A stretch of 60,313 bases of DNA from Phycisphaerae bacterium (GTDB taxonomy: Bacteria; Planctomycetota; Phycisphaerae; Sedimentisphaerales; Anaerobacaceae): the NCBI GenBank assembly GCA_026386805.1, contig JAPLMX010000115.1, forward strand, positions 1-60,313, written 5' to 3'. Position 1 is the first letter of the stretch. The number at the start of each line of letters is the position of its first letter. Below are positions 26,741-36,098 of the stretch, in pieces. The position numbers and the translations under genes were made by a program. A model generated the notes under the pieces. That model made no database searches. It saw nothing but the letters and a program-made list of their open reading frames with translations, and had not been told where the DNA came from.

Positions 26741-29275
26741 TTATTCGCACCTCAACGCCACCATCGGATCGACCCGCGCCGCCCGGCGGGCGGGGATGTA
26801 GCTGGCCAGCAGCGAAGCGATGCCAAGCAGAACCAAGGTCACGATGATACTGACCGGATCGACTGGACGAACACCGTAGAGCAGGCTGGCCGACACCTTC
26901 GCCACACCCAAACCGAGCAGCAGTCCGACGACCAATCCCACCACCGTCAGCACCAGCCCTTCCCGCAAGACCATGCCCAGGATGTTTCCCTGTGTCGCAC
27001 CCAGGGCCTTGCGGATGCCGATTTCCGAGGTGCGCGAGGCGACCATATAGCCCTTGACCGCATAGATCCCCAGCGATGCCAGGAACAAGGCCATCGCTCC
27101 GGAACCGGCGGCCAGACGGGCGCCGATGATCGCCAGCCAGACGGTGGGATTCTCGTGGTAGTATTCCGCCAGACTCGCTGCCGTGACGATGGGAAGGTGG
27201 GGATCGACCTCCCGGATCGCTGGGCGAATCTGTTGCTTCAGGATCGCGCCGCTTCTGCGCGTTGTCTCCTTCAGACGCAGATGCAGAAAGGCCGGCCGAT
27301 GGTCGGTCCCCATCGGCACGTAGATCTGAGGAGGCGGAACATCGTCGTCGGTCGCAATCTTCAGACTGGGGACAATACCGACGATGCGATAAGGTGACGT
27401 TTCCTCTCCGTAGGTGATCACGCATCCCAGTACCATTCCGTCGGGCCGGAGCCGCCGGGCGACGCGTTCGTCGACGATGACCACCTTCTCCGCGTTGGCG
27501 GTCGAATCGATGCGACGGAAAGGACGCCCCTGCAGGAAGGGCATTCCCATCGCGTCGAAGTAGTCGGCGCCGACATGGAACACGCCGGGGGCGTCTCTGA
27601 CGAAGCGACGGCGCTCCTGCGTCTCATCGTTGCGTTCGCTCTCGATCTGGGGCTGGTATTCACGGACAGTCCCTCCATAGCCGCCGGAATCGCTGAAAGG
27701 AAATGAAGCCGACAGAGCGACCATTTCGACGCCCGGCAGGCCGCGCAACTTCTCGGCCAGCGTTTCATACACTTCCTGAGTGTGGACCCGATCGTAACCG
27801 GCGGCGAGCGTGTCGGCCTTGACGAGCAGTTTGCCGTCGAAGTCAAATTCGTCGCTGGGATGCAACGCCTTGATCGCGCTGCGGGTAAACAACGTCGCTC
27901 CCATCAGCAGCACTACGGCCAAAGCGGTCTGGCCGAGCAGGGACAGCCGCCCGTGACGGCGCAGAGGACGCAGCACGGCGCCGCTGGATTCTTTCAAGTC
28001 GGTGATCACGTCACGTCGTGACAAGCTCAGTGCCGGCCGCAGACCGGCCAGCAGGGTGGCCAGCAGGCAGAAGCCGATCGTGACGACCAGGGCCCGTCCG
28101 CTGAGCCCGACGCTCAGCGCGCTGACCAGGTCGAGAGGTATGTTCGACACCACCAGCCAGCCGTTGAGCACCGTCGTTCCCCAGAAGGCGAGAACGAATC
28201 CCAAAGTCCCTCCGAGAAACGCCAGGAGACCCGACTCGATGAGCAATTGCCGGATAATCCTCGGACGACTTCCGCCCAAGGCCAGGCGCACCGCGATCTC
28301 GCGCTGGCGCCTGGCGCCGTGCGCGATCATCATGGTCGCCAGATTCAGGCACGCGATCAGCAGCACGGCGGCGGAGACTCCCATCAAGATCCCGCTGACA
28401 CCGGTCAGCCCGCGGTGTTCGTTCTGGTCGTTGAAGAGCGCGAATTTCGGCAGCCGGTGGAGGTAGAACGCCGTATTGGCCTGCCAGAGACGCGGATAGC
28501 GTTCCTGGAACCGAGGGGCGAAGGTCCGCAACTGGGCCTGGGCGGTGGCCAGGTCCAGACCGGGCTTGAGTCGTCCGACAGGAATCACTCCAGGATATCC
28601 CCACCACTCATCCGCGGCCCGGCCCGGCCCGGTAATCCCACGGGGCATCTCGACGACCCGAGGGTGGTTTCCTAACGGCAGCCAGAGATCGGGACCAAGG
28701 TGAGTTGCCCCCGTGAAGCCCTGCGCCGCGACGCCGACGACTTCGCAAGGAACACCGTTGACGCGTACGGTTCGACCCACCATCTCCGGGTCGCCGCCGA
28801 GTCGCTTCCAGGTAGGATAGCTCAGGACCGCAACCGGGGCGGCGTCACGCCCCTCCTCGTCCGGCCGAAAGCCGCGCCCCAGGACGGGAGGCGTGCCGAG
28901 GAAAGCGAAGTAGTTGGTCGAAACGAACATGCCCCAGACCTGTCGAGCTGTCGTCTCGTCAGCCAATGTCACGAAGCCCAGATCTTCGTCCTGGGCCATC
29001 ATGTCGCTGAAGACCGGATTGTCCTGGTTCAGCATCCGGTAACCGCCGTAGGGCGTGGCGCCCAGCCCGAACTTTGGATTGCGGACCTTACAGCACACCA
29101 CCTCCTCCGGCTTTTCGACCTGCACGGGTCGAAACAGCAGCATGTCGGTAACGCTGAACATGATCGTGTTGGCCCCGATGCCGAGGGCCAGCGTGATCAG
29201 CGCGATCGCCGTGAATCCCGGCGACTTTCTCAACATCCGGATTCCGAATCGCACATCCTGCCACAACGTCATCAT
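26741..29275 (-). CDS. MacB/FtsX-type duplicated ABC permease (ADOP type), copy B3
   Basis: This 844-residue paralogue begins MMTLWQDVRFGIRMLRKSPG and ends DPMVALRCE. The first core has VAVLSYPTWKRLGGDPEMVG and the second core GMPFLQGRPFRRIDSTANAE. The last membrane block is nearly identical to B2. The ATG at 29275 follows GGGAG; 32 upstream codons of open frame are spacer sequence. Neighbouring genes on both sides are permeases, with no ATPase between them, so it presumably shares the ATPases encoded at 32005 or 35329. Confidence 0.92.
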   Translation of the reverse strand: MMTLWQDVRFGIRMLRKSPGFTAIALITLALGIGANTIMFSVTDMLLFRPVQVEKPEEVVCCKVRNPKFGLGATPYGGYRMLNQDNPVFSDMMAQDEDLGFVTLADETTARQVWGMFVSTNYFAFLGTPPVLGRGFRPDEEGRDAAPVAVLSYPTWKRLGGDPEMVGRTVRVNGVPCEVVGVAAQGFTGATHLGPDLWLPLGNHPRVVEMPRGITGPGRAADEWWGYPGVIPVGRLKPGLDLATAQAQLRTFAPRFQERYPRLWQANTAFYLHRLPKFALFNDQNEHRGLTGVSGILMGVSAAVLLIACLNLATMMIAHGARRQREIAVRLALGGSRPRIIRQLLIESGLLAFLGGTLGFVLAFWGTTVLNGWLVVSNIPLDLVSALSVGLSGRALVVTIGFCLLATLLAGLRPALSLSRRDVITDLKESSGAVLRPLRRHGRLSLLGQTALAVVLLMGATLFTRSAIKALHPSDEFDFDGKLLVKADTLAAGYDRVHTQEVYETLAEKLRGLPGVEMVALSASFPFSDSGGYGGTVREYQPQIESERNDETQERRRFVRDAPGVFHVGADYFDAMGMPFLQGRPFRRIDSTANAEKVVIVDERVARRLRPDGMVLGCVITYGEETSPYRIVGIVPSLKIATDDDVPPPQIYVPMGTDHRPAFLHLRLKETTRRSGAILKQQIRPAIREVDPHLPIVTAASLAEYYHENPTVWLAIIGARLAAGSGAMALFLASLGIYAVKGYMVASRTSEIGIRKALGATQGNILGMVLREGLVLTVVGLVVGLLLGLGVAKVSASLLYGVRPVDPVSIIVTLVLLGIASLLASYIPARRAARVDPMVALRCE

Positions 29276-29389
29276 AGCGCAGCTCCCAGGGAAAGTTCGA
29301 ATCATACAATGACGGAGCGAGGGAACGCCGCAAGAACCTCGGCTCCCGGGGCCATCATTTCGGTATTCCAATACTCCGGTATTCCCATC

Positions 29390-31888
29390 CTACTCATATC
29401 GAAGGGCCACCATCGGATCGATCTTCGCCGCCCGGCGGGCGGGGAGGTAGCAGGCCAGCAGCGCGACCATGCCCAGCAGCAGGGCTGTCGAGACGAAGGT
29501 CACCGGATCGGTCGGCGTGATCTCGAAAAGGTAGCCACGCAATATCCGCGTCAGCGCCAACGCGATGGCAAGACCGGCCCCAACGCCCACCACCGTCAGA
29601 ATCATGCCTTCCCGCAACACCAAGACGAGCACGTTCCAGCGCTGCGCCCCCAGGGCCATGCGAATCCCGATCTCCTGCACCCGGCGGGTTACGCTGTACG
29701 CCGTCACAGCGTACAGGCCTACCAGCGCCAGGACAGTTGCCAACGCCCCGAACAAGCTCGCCAGAAAGCCGACCAGCCGCTCGTTGGCAAGGACACGGTC
29801 CAATCGATCCTCCATCGTCGTCATGTCCACGACGGGAATGCTGGAGTCCAGCTTGCGCACTTGCTCGCGCACGGCCTGGAAGATCTGCGCAGAAGCGAGA
29901 TTCGTCCGCACGTAGACCATCGCAGTGGCCAGGTCGATCTGCGGATAGGGCACGAACACCTGCGGCTCGGCCGCGCTGCGAGGCCCGTCTGTCCGAAAAT
30001 CGCCTATCACGCCGACGATTTCCCGGTCCGGCTGGGCCTCGGCCCTGGACCGGAAGCCCACGTGATGGCCGATAGGGTTGCGGCCCTCGAAGAACCAACG
30101 CACGAAGGCCTCGTTGACGAGGACCACTTGTTTCGCCCCCGGCAGCTCGTCTTGCTCGCTGAGGTCGCGGCCCAGCTTCAAGGACATCCCCAAGGTCTTG
30201 CAGTAGTCACGCGAAATGGAATCACAGTAGGAGGCCGCATCCTCGCCCTCTCGGGGTTGATAACCTTCGACGACGACCCCGTTGGTCGTGCGGATGCCCC
30301 CCAGCAGCGACGTCTGCGCTACGGCGCTCGACTCGACTCCCGGCACGGCCCGCAGTTGCGTCTGCAACTGCGGATAAAACGCCAAGGCGCGCTGCCAGTT
30401 GTACCCGCTCAGTCCCAGATCCAGGTGGAAGGAGATGAGGTTGGTGGTCCGAAAGCCGGGGTCCACGCGATACAACGATAGAAGACTGCGGACAAGCAAC
30501 CCGGAGCCGATCAAGAGGACCAGCGACAGAGCCACCTGTACCACGACCAGGGCCCGCCGCAGGCGCGCGCGGGAGCCGCCGAGCACAGAGGCCGCCCGTT
30601 CCTTGAGGGTGGAAACCAGATCGACGCGCGTCGCCCACCAGGCCGGGAACAGACCGAATAGAAGTGCCGCCGCCGCGGAAACGGCGAGATTGAAGGCCAA
30701 CATTCGCCCGCTGAGCGAAGGCGAGACCACCGCTTTCAGCCGCTCCGGGGCAAACAAGAGAATGGCATGATTAGTCCAGAGAGCGACCGCCAAAGCAGCC
30801 AATCCGCCAGCCATCGCCAATAGCAGGCTCTCCACCAACACCTGGCGAAAGATGCGCCAACACCCTGCCCCAATCGCCAGTCGAACCGTAATCTCCTTCT
30901 GACGGCTCATGGCCCGCGCGACGAGCAGACTCGATACGCTCGCGCACGCAGCCAGAAGGACCAGAGCAGCGAGCGCCATGAGCAACTGGAGCGTGGGCCC
31001 CAAATCCCAAGACAGGGCCGAGATGCCTCGGCCCGCCGACAGCAGCACCGCCCGCGATTGGCGAAACTGCTCGCGATCGAGGGCCGAGAGGTCCTCGAAT
31101 CCGGGGCTTCGGATCTCCGACTCGATGATCTCCCGGTGCCGAGCTTGGACGGCCGCGGCCGCCTGCTCGGGGGAGAGGCCCTGCCGGAGCCGGCAGAAGA
31201 CCTGTACCCACCCATTCTTTCGGTCGTCCAGCGGACGCCATGTCGGCGAGATCTGCTTTTTCATGGTGACGGGGAGGAACAGCTTGGGCCGAGCATCCAG
31301 GCTGACGCCCCGGAAGCCCGCCGCAGCCACGCCGACCACAACCGCCGGAGTGCGGTTGACCAGCAGCGTGCGGCCGAGGACGGACCGGTCCCCTCCAAAA
31401 CGCGTCCGCCAGAACTCATGGCTCAACACGACCACCGGATGGGCGCCCGAGACCGCTTCGTCTTCGGCGACGAACGTGCGGCCTACGGCCGGCGGCACGC
31501 CCAGCACGTCGAAATAACTCGCCGAGGCCAGCTCGATCTCCACCCGCTCGGCCCCGCGGCCGTCATCCAGCACCGCGGTCTCGCCCCGCCGGCACAAGAC
31601 CCCTTCAAACAGAGCCGTTGTCTCCTGGAAATCCTTGAACCGGGGATAGGAGAGCGTCGTGTCGCCCCCCCACTGGGAACCAATGAACCTCCCCTGGGTT
31701 TTGACGAGAACCAGGGCGCCGGGGTCCCTGACGGGCAGCGAGCGCAGGAGGACCTGCTCGAAGATCGTGAAGATCCCGGTATTGGCCCCAATCCCCAGCG
31801 CGAGCGTCAGCACGACAACGGCAACGAAACCGGGACTCCGGCCCAGACTGCGAAGCCCATAACGCACATCCTGCCACATCGTTCTCAT
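29390..31888 (-). CDS. MacB/FtsX-type duplicated ABC permease (ADOP type), divergent copy C
   Basis: This 832-residue permease begins MRTMWQDVRYGLRSLGRSPG and ends DPMVALRYE. The first core has VVVLSHEFWRTRFGGDRSVLG; the second FtsX block has YSVTRRVQEIGIRMALGAQR. It is clearly of the same architecture but not part of the B group. It is directly downstream of the ATPase gene at 32005, separated by one inverted-repeat element, and is the best candidate partner of that ATPase. A GGAG motif sits seven bases before the ATG. Confidence 0.92.
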   Translation of the reverse strand: MRTMWQDVRYGLRSLGRSPGFVAVVVLTLALGIGANTGIFTIFEQVLLRSLPVRDPGALVLVKTQGRFIGSQWGGDTTLSYPRFKDFQETTALFEGVLCRRGETAVLDDGRGAERVEIELASASYFDVLGVPPAVGRTFVAEDEAVSGAHPVVVLSHEFWRTRFGGDRSVLGRTLLVNRTPAVVVGVAAAGFRGVSLDARPKLFLPVTMKKQISPTWRPLDDRKNGWVQVFCRLRQGLSPEQAAAAVQARHREIIESEIRSPGFEDLSALDREQFRQSRAVLLSAGRGISALSWDLGPTLQLLMALAALVLLAACASVSSLLVARAMSRQKEITVRLAIGAGCWRIFRQVLVESLLLAMAGGLAALAVALWTNHAILLFAPERLKAVVSPSLSGRMLAFNLAVSAAAALLFGLFPAWWATRVDLVSTLKERAASVLGGSRARLRRALVVVQVALSLVLLIGSGLLVRSLLSLYRVDPGFRTTNLISFHLDLGLSGYNWQRALAFYPQLQTQLRAVPGVESSAVAQTSLLGGIRTTNGVVVEGYQPREGEDAASYCDSISRDYCKTLGMSLKLGRDLSEQDELPGAKQVVLVNEAFVRWFFEGRNPIGHHVGFRSRAEAQPDREIVGVIGDFRTDGPRSAAEPQVFVPYPQIDLATAMVYVRTNLASAQIFQAVREQVRKLDSSIPVVDMTTMEDRLDRVLANERLVGFLASLFGALATVLALVGLYAVTAYSVTRRVQEIGIRMALGAQRWNVLVLVLREGMILTVVGVGAGLAIALALTRILRGYLFEITPTDPVTFVSTALLLGMVALLACYLPARRAAKIDPMVALRYE

Positions 31889-31932
31889 GGCGTAGCTCCA
31901 GTTCTCCGTTCCCGGTTGTCGGTTCTCAGCCG

Positions 31933-32000
31933 GTAGGGTGGGGCTTGCCCCACCGATGCTTCCGACACCGTCGATTCTGGTGGGGCAAGCCCCACCCTAC
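31933..32000. repeat. GTAGGGTGGGGCTTGCCCC inverted-repeat element, copy 2
   Basis: A 68-bp copy with intact 22-bp or longer complementary arms and a variable centre, located between the ATPase stop at 32005 and the permease start at 31888. Confidence 0.85.
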
Positions 32001-32004
32001 GCGA

Positions 32005-32676
32005 TCACTCCTTCACCATCCAGCCGTCTTTGAGCCGGATGATCCGTTTGCTGTAGGCGGCGTACTTGTCGTTGTGCGTCACCTGAACAATCGTCGTGCC
32101 TTCGCGGTTGAGCTTCTTGAACAGGTCCATGATCGCCTCGCCCTGGGTGGAGTGCAGATTGCCGGTCGGCTCATCCGCCAGAAGGAGCTTCGGGTTGGCG
32201 ATCACGGCCCGCGCGACACCGACCAACTGCTGCTGACCGCCGGAGAGCTGGCCGGGAAACAGGTCCTTCTTGCCCACAATGCCGAAGCGGTCGAGCGTGT
32301 CGCAGACGGTCGAGGCCCGCTCGGAGCCCTTAATGTTCCGATAGGATAGCGGGACATCCAGGTTCTCATAGACCGTCAGCGTGTCGAGCAAGTTGAAGTT
32401 CTGGAAGACGAAGCCGATGTACTGCTTGTTCAGGGCCATGCGCTCCTTGGGCTTGAGGTCGTGGACCGCATGGTCGAAGAGGTAGTATTCGCCCTCCCAG
32501 CCGCCGTCCAGCATGCCGAGGATATTGAGCAGCGTGGTCTTGCCCGCCCCGGAAGGTCCCATGATGGTGATGAACTCACCCTCTTCGATATCCAGGTTGA
32601 TCTGTCGCAGAACGTAATTCTTGCCCGCCCGCGTCTCGTAACATTTCTCGAGGTCCTTCAGTTGAATCATAGTCAT
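32005..32676 (-). CDS. ABC transporter ATPase (MacB/LolD type), second copy
   Basis: This 223-residue cytoplasmic ATPase energises MacB-type permeases. Walker A is IMGPSGAGKTTLLNILG at about residues 38-54, the Q-loop is FVFQNFNLLDTLT, the signature is LSGGQQQLVGVARA, Walker B is LLLADEPTGNLHS and the switch histidine is in VTHNDKYAAY. All motifs are complete. The sequence is shorter and less like the family norm than the ATPase at 35329 (LVG instead of RVA after the signature). It lies between two permease genes and is flanked by two copies of the 69-bp repeat. Confidence 0.93.
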   Translation of the reverse strand: MTMIQLKDLEKCYETRAGKNYVLRQINLDIEEGEFITIMGPSGAGKTTLLNILGMLDGGWEGEYYLFDHAVHDLKPKERMALNKQYIGFVFQNFNLLDTLTVYENLDVPLSYRNIKGSERASTVCDTLDRFGIVGKKDLFPGQLSGGQQQLVGVARAVIANPKLLLADEPTGNLHSTQGEAIMDLFKKLNREGTTIVQVTHNDKYAAYSKRIIRLKDGWMVKE

Positions 32677-32708
32677 AGTTCCCAGTTCGAAGTTATCAGT
32701 TCTCAGTT

Positions 32709-32776
32709 GTAGGGTGGGGCTTGCCCCACCGGAACCGTCATGATGCCAGAAATCGGTGGGGCAAGCCCCACCCTAC
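32709..32776. repeat. GTAGGGTGGGGCTTGCCCC inverted-repeat element, copy 3
   Basis: A 68-bp copy with complete arms. It lies between the permease stop at 32781 and the ATPase start at 32676, about 30 bp upstream of the start. Confidence 0.85.
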
Positions 32777-32780
32777 CAAC

Positions 32781-35216
32781 TCACTCATGTCTCAATGCCG
32801 CCATGGGATCGATCTTTGCCGCACGCCGGGCGGGAAGCCAGCAGGCGGCGGTCAGGGCCGCCAGGACACAGGCCACCACGGCAAGGAAGGAGACCGGATC
32901 GAACGGACTGATGCCGGCGATCTGATGCCGCAGGACCACAGCCCCGCCGAGCGCCAGCGGCAGGCCGAGGGCCGCCGCAATCAGGCCCAAGCGCAGGCCC
33001 GCGGACAGAACCAGCCGCAGTAGGTCCCCGCGGGTCGCCCCGACGGCCAGGCGAATGCCGATTTCCCGTGTCCGGCTGCTCACCATGTAGGCCATCACAC
33101 CATAGACGCCCACCGAGGCCAGTACGAGCGCCAACACGCCGAGAGCGCCGAGAATCCGCAGTGCCGCGTGTTCGACGGCCAGGGTGTTCTTGATGATGTC
33201 GCGCAGCGTGCGCACGTCGCCCACCACCAGCTTCGGATGGATGCGGGCAAGCTCGGCACGCACGGAGGCAACCACCCCGCGTGCGTCCCCTTGGGCACGG
33301 ATCAGCAAGTTCGGCTGGAGGAGGGACTTCTTGTCCGTGACACGGAATGCCGTGGCGTCCGCCCGTTCGTCGAAGCGGTCGAGGCACGCGTCCTGGACCA
33401 CTCCGACGACCTCCCACTGGCGAATGTGCATGCCCAGCGGGTCCCGGCCCGGCCAGAACTTCCGCGCGAAGCTCTCATTCACGATCACGATCTGGCGGCC
33501 GGATTCGACATCTTCCTGGCTGAAGTCACGGCCGCGCAGGATCGGGATTCCCAGCACACCGAACATACCGGGACCGACACGCGGGTAGAAACCGAACTCG
33601 ACGGAATTCTCGTGGGACGGGTTGTGATCTTCGACTCCGTCCGCCACATACAAGTGCGTCTTCATCCCGCCCATCAGATCGACAGGCGAGACAGCAACCC
33701 GCTCGACTCCCGGAACAAGCGCCACCCGGCGGACAATCTCCTCCAATTGCGGCATGGCGGTATCCGTCGTAAAACCGACACGCTCCAGGTCGAGCGAAGC
33801 GACCGCGAGCCGGTCGGACCGGTAGCCCAGGTCCACCGACAACTGCTTGCTCATGCTGCGCAGGCACAAGGTCGCCCCGCACAGGAGAACGAGCGAGCCC
33901 GCGACCTGCGCGACAATCAATCCGTGGCGTAGCCACGAACGCCGGCGGCCCGCTCCGGCGCCGTCTTTGAGTGCGGCCGCAGGCGCCAGTGCGGTCGCCT
34001 GGAGGGCGGGCAAGAGGCTGAAGCCCACCCCCACCGCCAACACCGCCGCGGCCGCGAAGAGCAGGACCCGCAGATCGGCCGCTGGACGCAGAGGCGGTCC
34101 CGGCCACCAACTGGCGAACTTCATCAGGCCCTGCCCGACCCAGGAAAACACCAGCAGCGCGCCCGCCGTGCCGCCGGCGGCCACGAGGATTCCTTCACAG
34201 ACGACCTGCCGGACCAGGGCCGCCCGCGTGGCGCCCAGGGCGATGCGGGTGGCCGTTTCCTTGCGGCGCTGCAAAGCCCGCGCGAGAAACAGGCTGGCGA
34301 CGTTGGCACAGGCGATCAACAGCAGCAGCACCGTCGCCACTCCCGCGAACTGCAGGAAGCCGAGGACCTTGGGCCTCGCGCGCGACGTGCCCAGCACGCC
34401 GCGTCCGATTGGATCGAGGCGCACCCGGCAAAAGCTCGGCCCGACGCCGTACTTCGACCAGCGGGGGTCCTTGAAAGTGGAAAGCTCTTGCGTCACCTCG
34501 GCGGCGATGGGCGTCAGCATATCGGCCGCCGTAGGGGCCAGTCTCGGCTCTGCCAGCCGGCCGATGAGTTGGTAGACCGTCAATTCCCCCAGCATCGGCT
34601 CCATGCTCGCCGGCAGCCATAGGCTGGGCCGGCCATAACCAAGGCCGGTGAATCCCTTGGGAGCGACGCCCACAATCTCCACCAGCGTGTTGTTGAGCGT
34701 GACGGTCTTGCCCAAGACGTCCGGCGTCCCGCCAAACTGGCTGCACCAGAACGCATGACTGATCACGGCGACCGCGCGCGCCCCGGCCTGGCCGTCTTCT
34801 TCCGGGAGAAAACCGCGTCCCAGCGCCGGGACCACACCGAGGAACGAGAAGTACTCGCCCGACACCAGCTCCGCCTCGATGCGTTCGGCGCCCTCCTCGG
34901 TTCGCAGCTTCGGCATGATGCCCGCATAGCCGATGATGCCTTGGAACACGCGCCCGTCGCGCCGGATCGCCTCATAGTAGGGTCGGCAGAGATTGGCGTA
35001 AACCGGCTGCCGGGCCGCATTGGCCGGCACAACGGCCCACAGTTCCTGAGGCCGGGCGACCGGCTTGGGCCGCAGCACCATCTCGTTGAGGATTCCGAAC
35101 AAAGCCAGATTGGCCCCGATGCCGAGCGCCAGCGTCAGTACCGCCACGGCGGTGAAACCGGGACTTCTCCCCAGCATCCGCAGTCCGTATCGAACATCTT
35201 GCCACAGCGTTCCCAT
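32781..35216 (-). CDS. MacB/FtsX-type duplicated ABC permease (ADOP type), divergent copy D
   Basis: This 811-residue permease begins MGTLWQDVRYGLRMLGRSPG and ends DPMAALRHE. Its first core has VAVISHAFWCSQFGGTPDVLG; the final FtsX block has YMVSSRTREIGIRLAVGATR. It diverges from the other copies in the first FtsX block (ATVLLLLIACANVASLFLAR). It sits between the two ATPase genes, so it is probably the core partner of the ATPase at 35329. GGAG precedes the ATG by seven bases. Confidence 0.92.
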   Translation of the reverse strand: MGTLWQDVRYGLRMLGRSPGFTAVAVLTLALGIGANLALFGILNEMVLRPKPVARPQELWAVVPANAARQPVYANLCRPYYEAIRRDGRVFQGIIGYAGIMPKLRTEEGAERIEAELVSGEYFSFLGVVPALGRGFLPEEDGQAGARAVAVISHAFWCSQFGGTPDVLGKTVTLNNTLVEIVGVAPKGFTGLGYGRPSLWLPASMEPMLGELTVYQLIGRLAEPRLAPTAADMLTPIAAEVTQELSTFKDPRWSKYGVGPSFCRVRLDPIGRGVLGTSRARPKVLGFLQFAGVATVLLLLIACANVASLFLARALQRRKETATRIALGATRAALVRQVVCEGILVAAGGTAGALLVFSWVGQGLMKFASWWPGPPLRPAADLRVLLFAAAAVLAVGVGFSLLPALQATALAPAAALKDGAGAGRRRSWLRHGLIVAQVAGSLVLLCGATLCLRSMSKQLSVDLGYRSDRLAVASLDLERVGFTTDTAMPQLEEIVRRVALVPGVERVAVSPVDLMGGMKTHLYVADGVEDHNPSHENSVEFGFYPRVGPGMFGVLGIPILRGRDFSQEDVESGRQIVIVNESFARKFWPGRDPLGMHIRQWEVVGVVQDACLDRFDERADATAFRVTDKKSLLQPNLLIRAQGDARGVVASVRAELARIHPKLVVGDVRTLRDIIKNTLAVEHAALRILGALGVLALVLASVGVYGVMAYMVSSRTREIGIRLAVGATRGDLLRLVLSAGLRLGLIAAALGLPLALGGAVVLRHQIAGISPFDPVSFLAVVACVLAALTAACWLPARRAAKIDPMAALRHE

Positions 35217-35225
35217 GTTCAGTCT

Positions 35226-35328
35226 CCAATTGTCAGTAGTCGGTAGTCAGTAGTTGGTAGCCGGTTTTTCAACTCCGATTCGATTTTTTTCACCGACAGC
35301 TGACTGCCGGCTACCGATTACCCGTTTA
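35226..35328. repeat. CAGTAGTCGGTAGTCAGTAG-type intergenic inverted repeat
   Basis: The left tract GTCAGTAGTCGGTAGTCAGT and the right tract GCTGACTGCCGGCTACCGAT are inverted relatives, separated by a T-rich centre. It lies between the ATPase at 35329 and permease D. Confidence 0.65.
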
Positions 35329-36078
35329 TCACGCCATGTCGAAGCCGCTTTGCTTGAGCTCGGCGGTTTCCTGCTGCTTGCGGACGGCCTCTTCCTCTTC
35401 CACGATCCGGCCGTCGAAGAGGTGGACCGTGCGGCCCGCGTGACGCGCGTAGCGCGGGTCGTGCGTGACCATGCAGATCGTGGCGCCCTCGCGGTGCAGC
35501 TCCGACAGCAAGCCCATTACGGCCTCGCTGTTGTTCGAATCGAGGTTTCCGGTCGGCTCGTCGGCCAGTAGGATGGACGGTCGCCCCACCACCGCACGGG
35601 CGACCGCCACCCTTTGCTGCTGACCGCCGGAGAGTTGGGCCGGGTAATGTTTCATGCGATGGGACATCCCCACGCGCTCCAGCGCCTCCTGCGCCCGCTG
35701 CTTGCGCTCGGACGAGGGCATGCCCCGGTACGTCAGTGGCAGCTCCACGTTCTCATAGACCGTCAGGTCGCCGATCAGGTTGAAGCTCTGGAAGATGAAG
35801 CCCACCTGCCGGTTGCGGATGCGGGCCCGCTGCGAAGCCGAGAGGTTCGCCACCGATTCGCCGCCCAGCCGGTATTCGCCTTCGGTGGGCGAATCGAGCA
35901 GGCCCAGGATCGCCATCAAGGTCGATTTGCCACAGCCGGAGGGCCCGGCGATGGAAACATACTCGCCCTGGGCGATGGACAGGTGAATCCCGGCCAGGGC
36001 GTGGGTCTCGACCTCCTCGGTGATGAAGACCTTGTGCAGGTTTTCGACGCGGATGAGTGCTTCATTCGATTGTGCCAT
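35329..36078 (-). CDS. ABC transporter ATPase (MacB/LolD type), first copy
   Basis: This 249-residue ATPase has complete motifs: Walker A SIAGPSGCGKSTLMAILG near residues 38-55, Q-loop FIFQSFNLIGDLTVYENVEL, signature LSGGQQQRVAVARA, Walker B ILLADEPTGNLDS and switch histidine THDPRYARH. It likely dimerises in the cytoplasm to drive the periplasmic conformational cycle of one or more of the nine permeases. It follows the HlyD-type adaptor gene and precedes permease D, the usual order in macAB-like operons. The four-helix-bundle gene separates it from the adaptor. Confidence 0.94.
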   Translation of the reverse strand: MAQSNEALIRVENLHKVFITEEVETHALAGIHLSIAQGEYVSIAGPSGCGKSTLMAILGLLDSPTEGEYRLGGESVANLSASQRARIRNRQVGFIFQSFNLIGDLTVYENVELPLTYRGMPSSERKQRAQEALERVGMSHRMKHYPAQLSGGQQQRVAVARAVVGRPSILLADEPTGNLDSNNSEAVMGLLSELHREGATICMVTHDPRYARHAGRTVHLFDGRIVEEEEAVRKQQETAELKQSGFDMA

Positions 36079-36098
36079 ATTCAGTCTCCAGTTTTAGA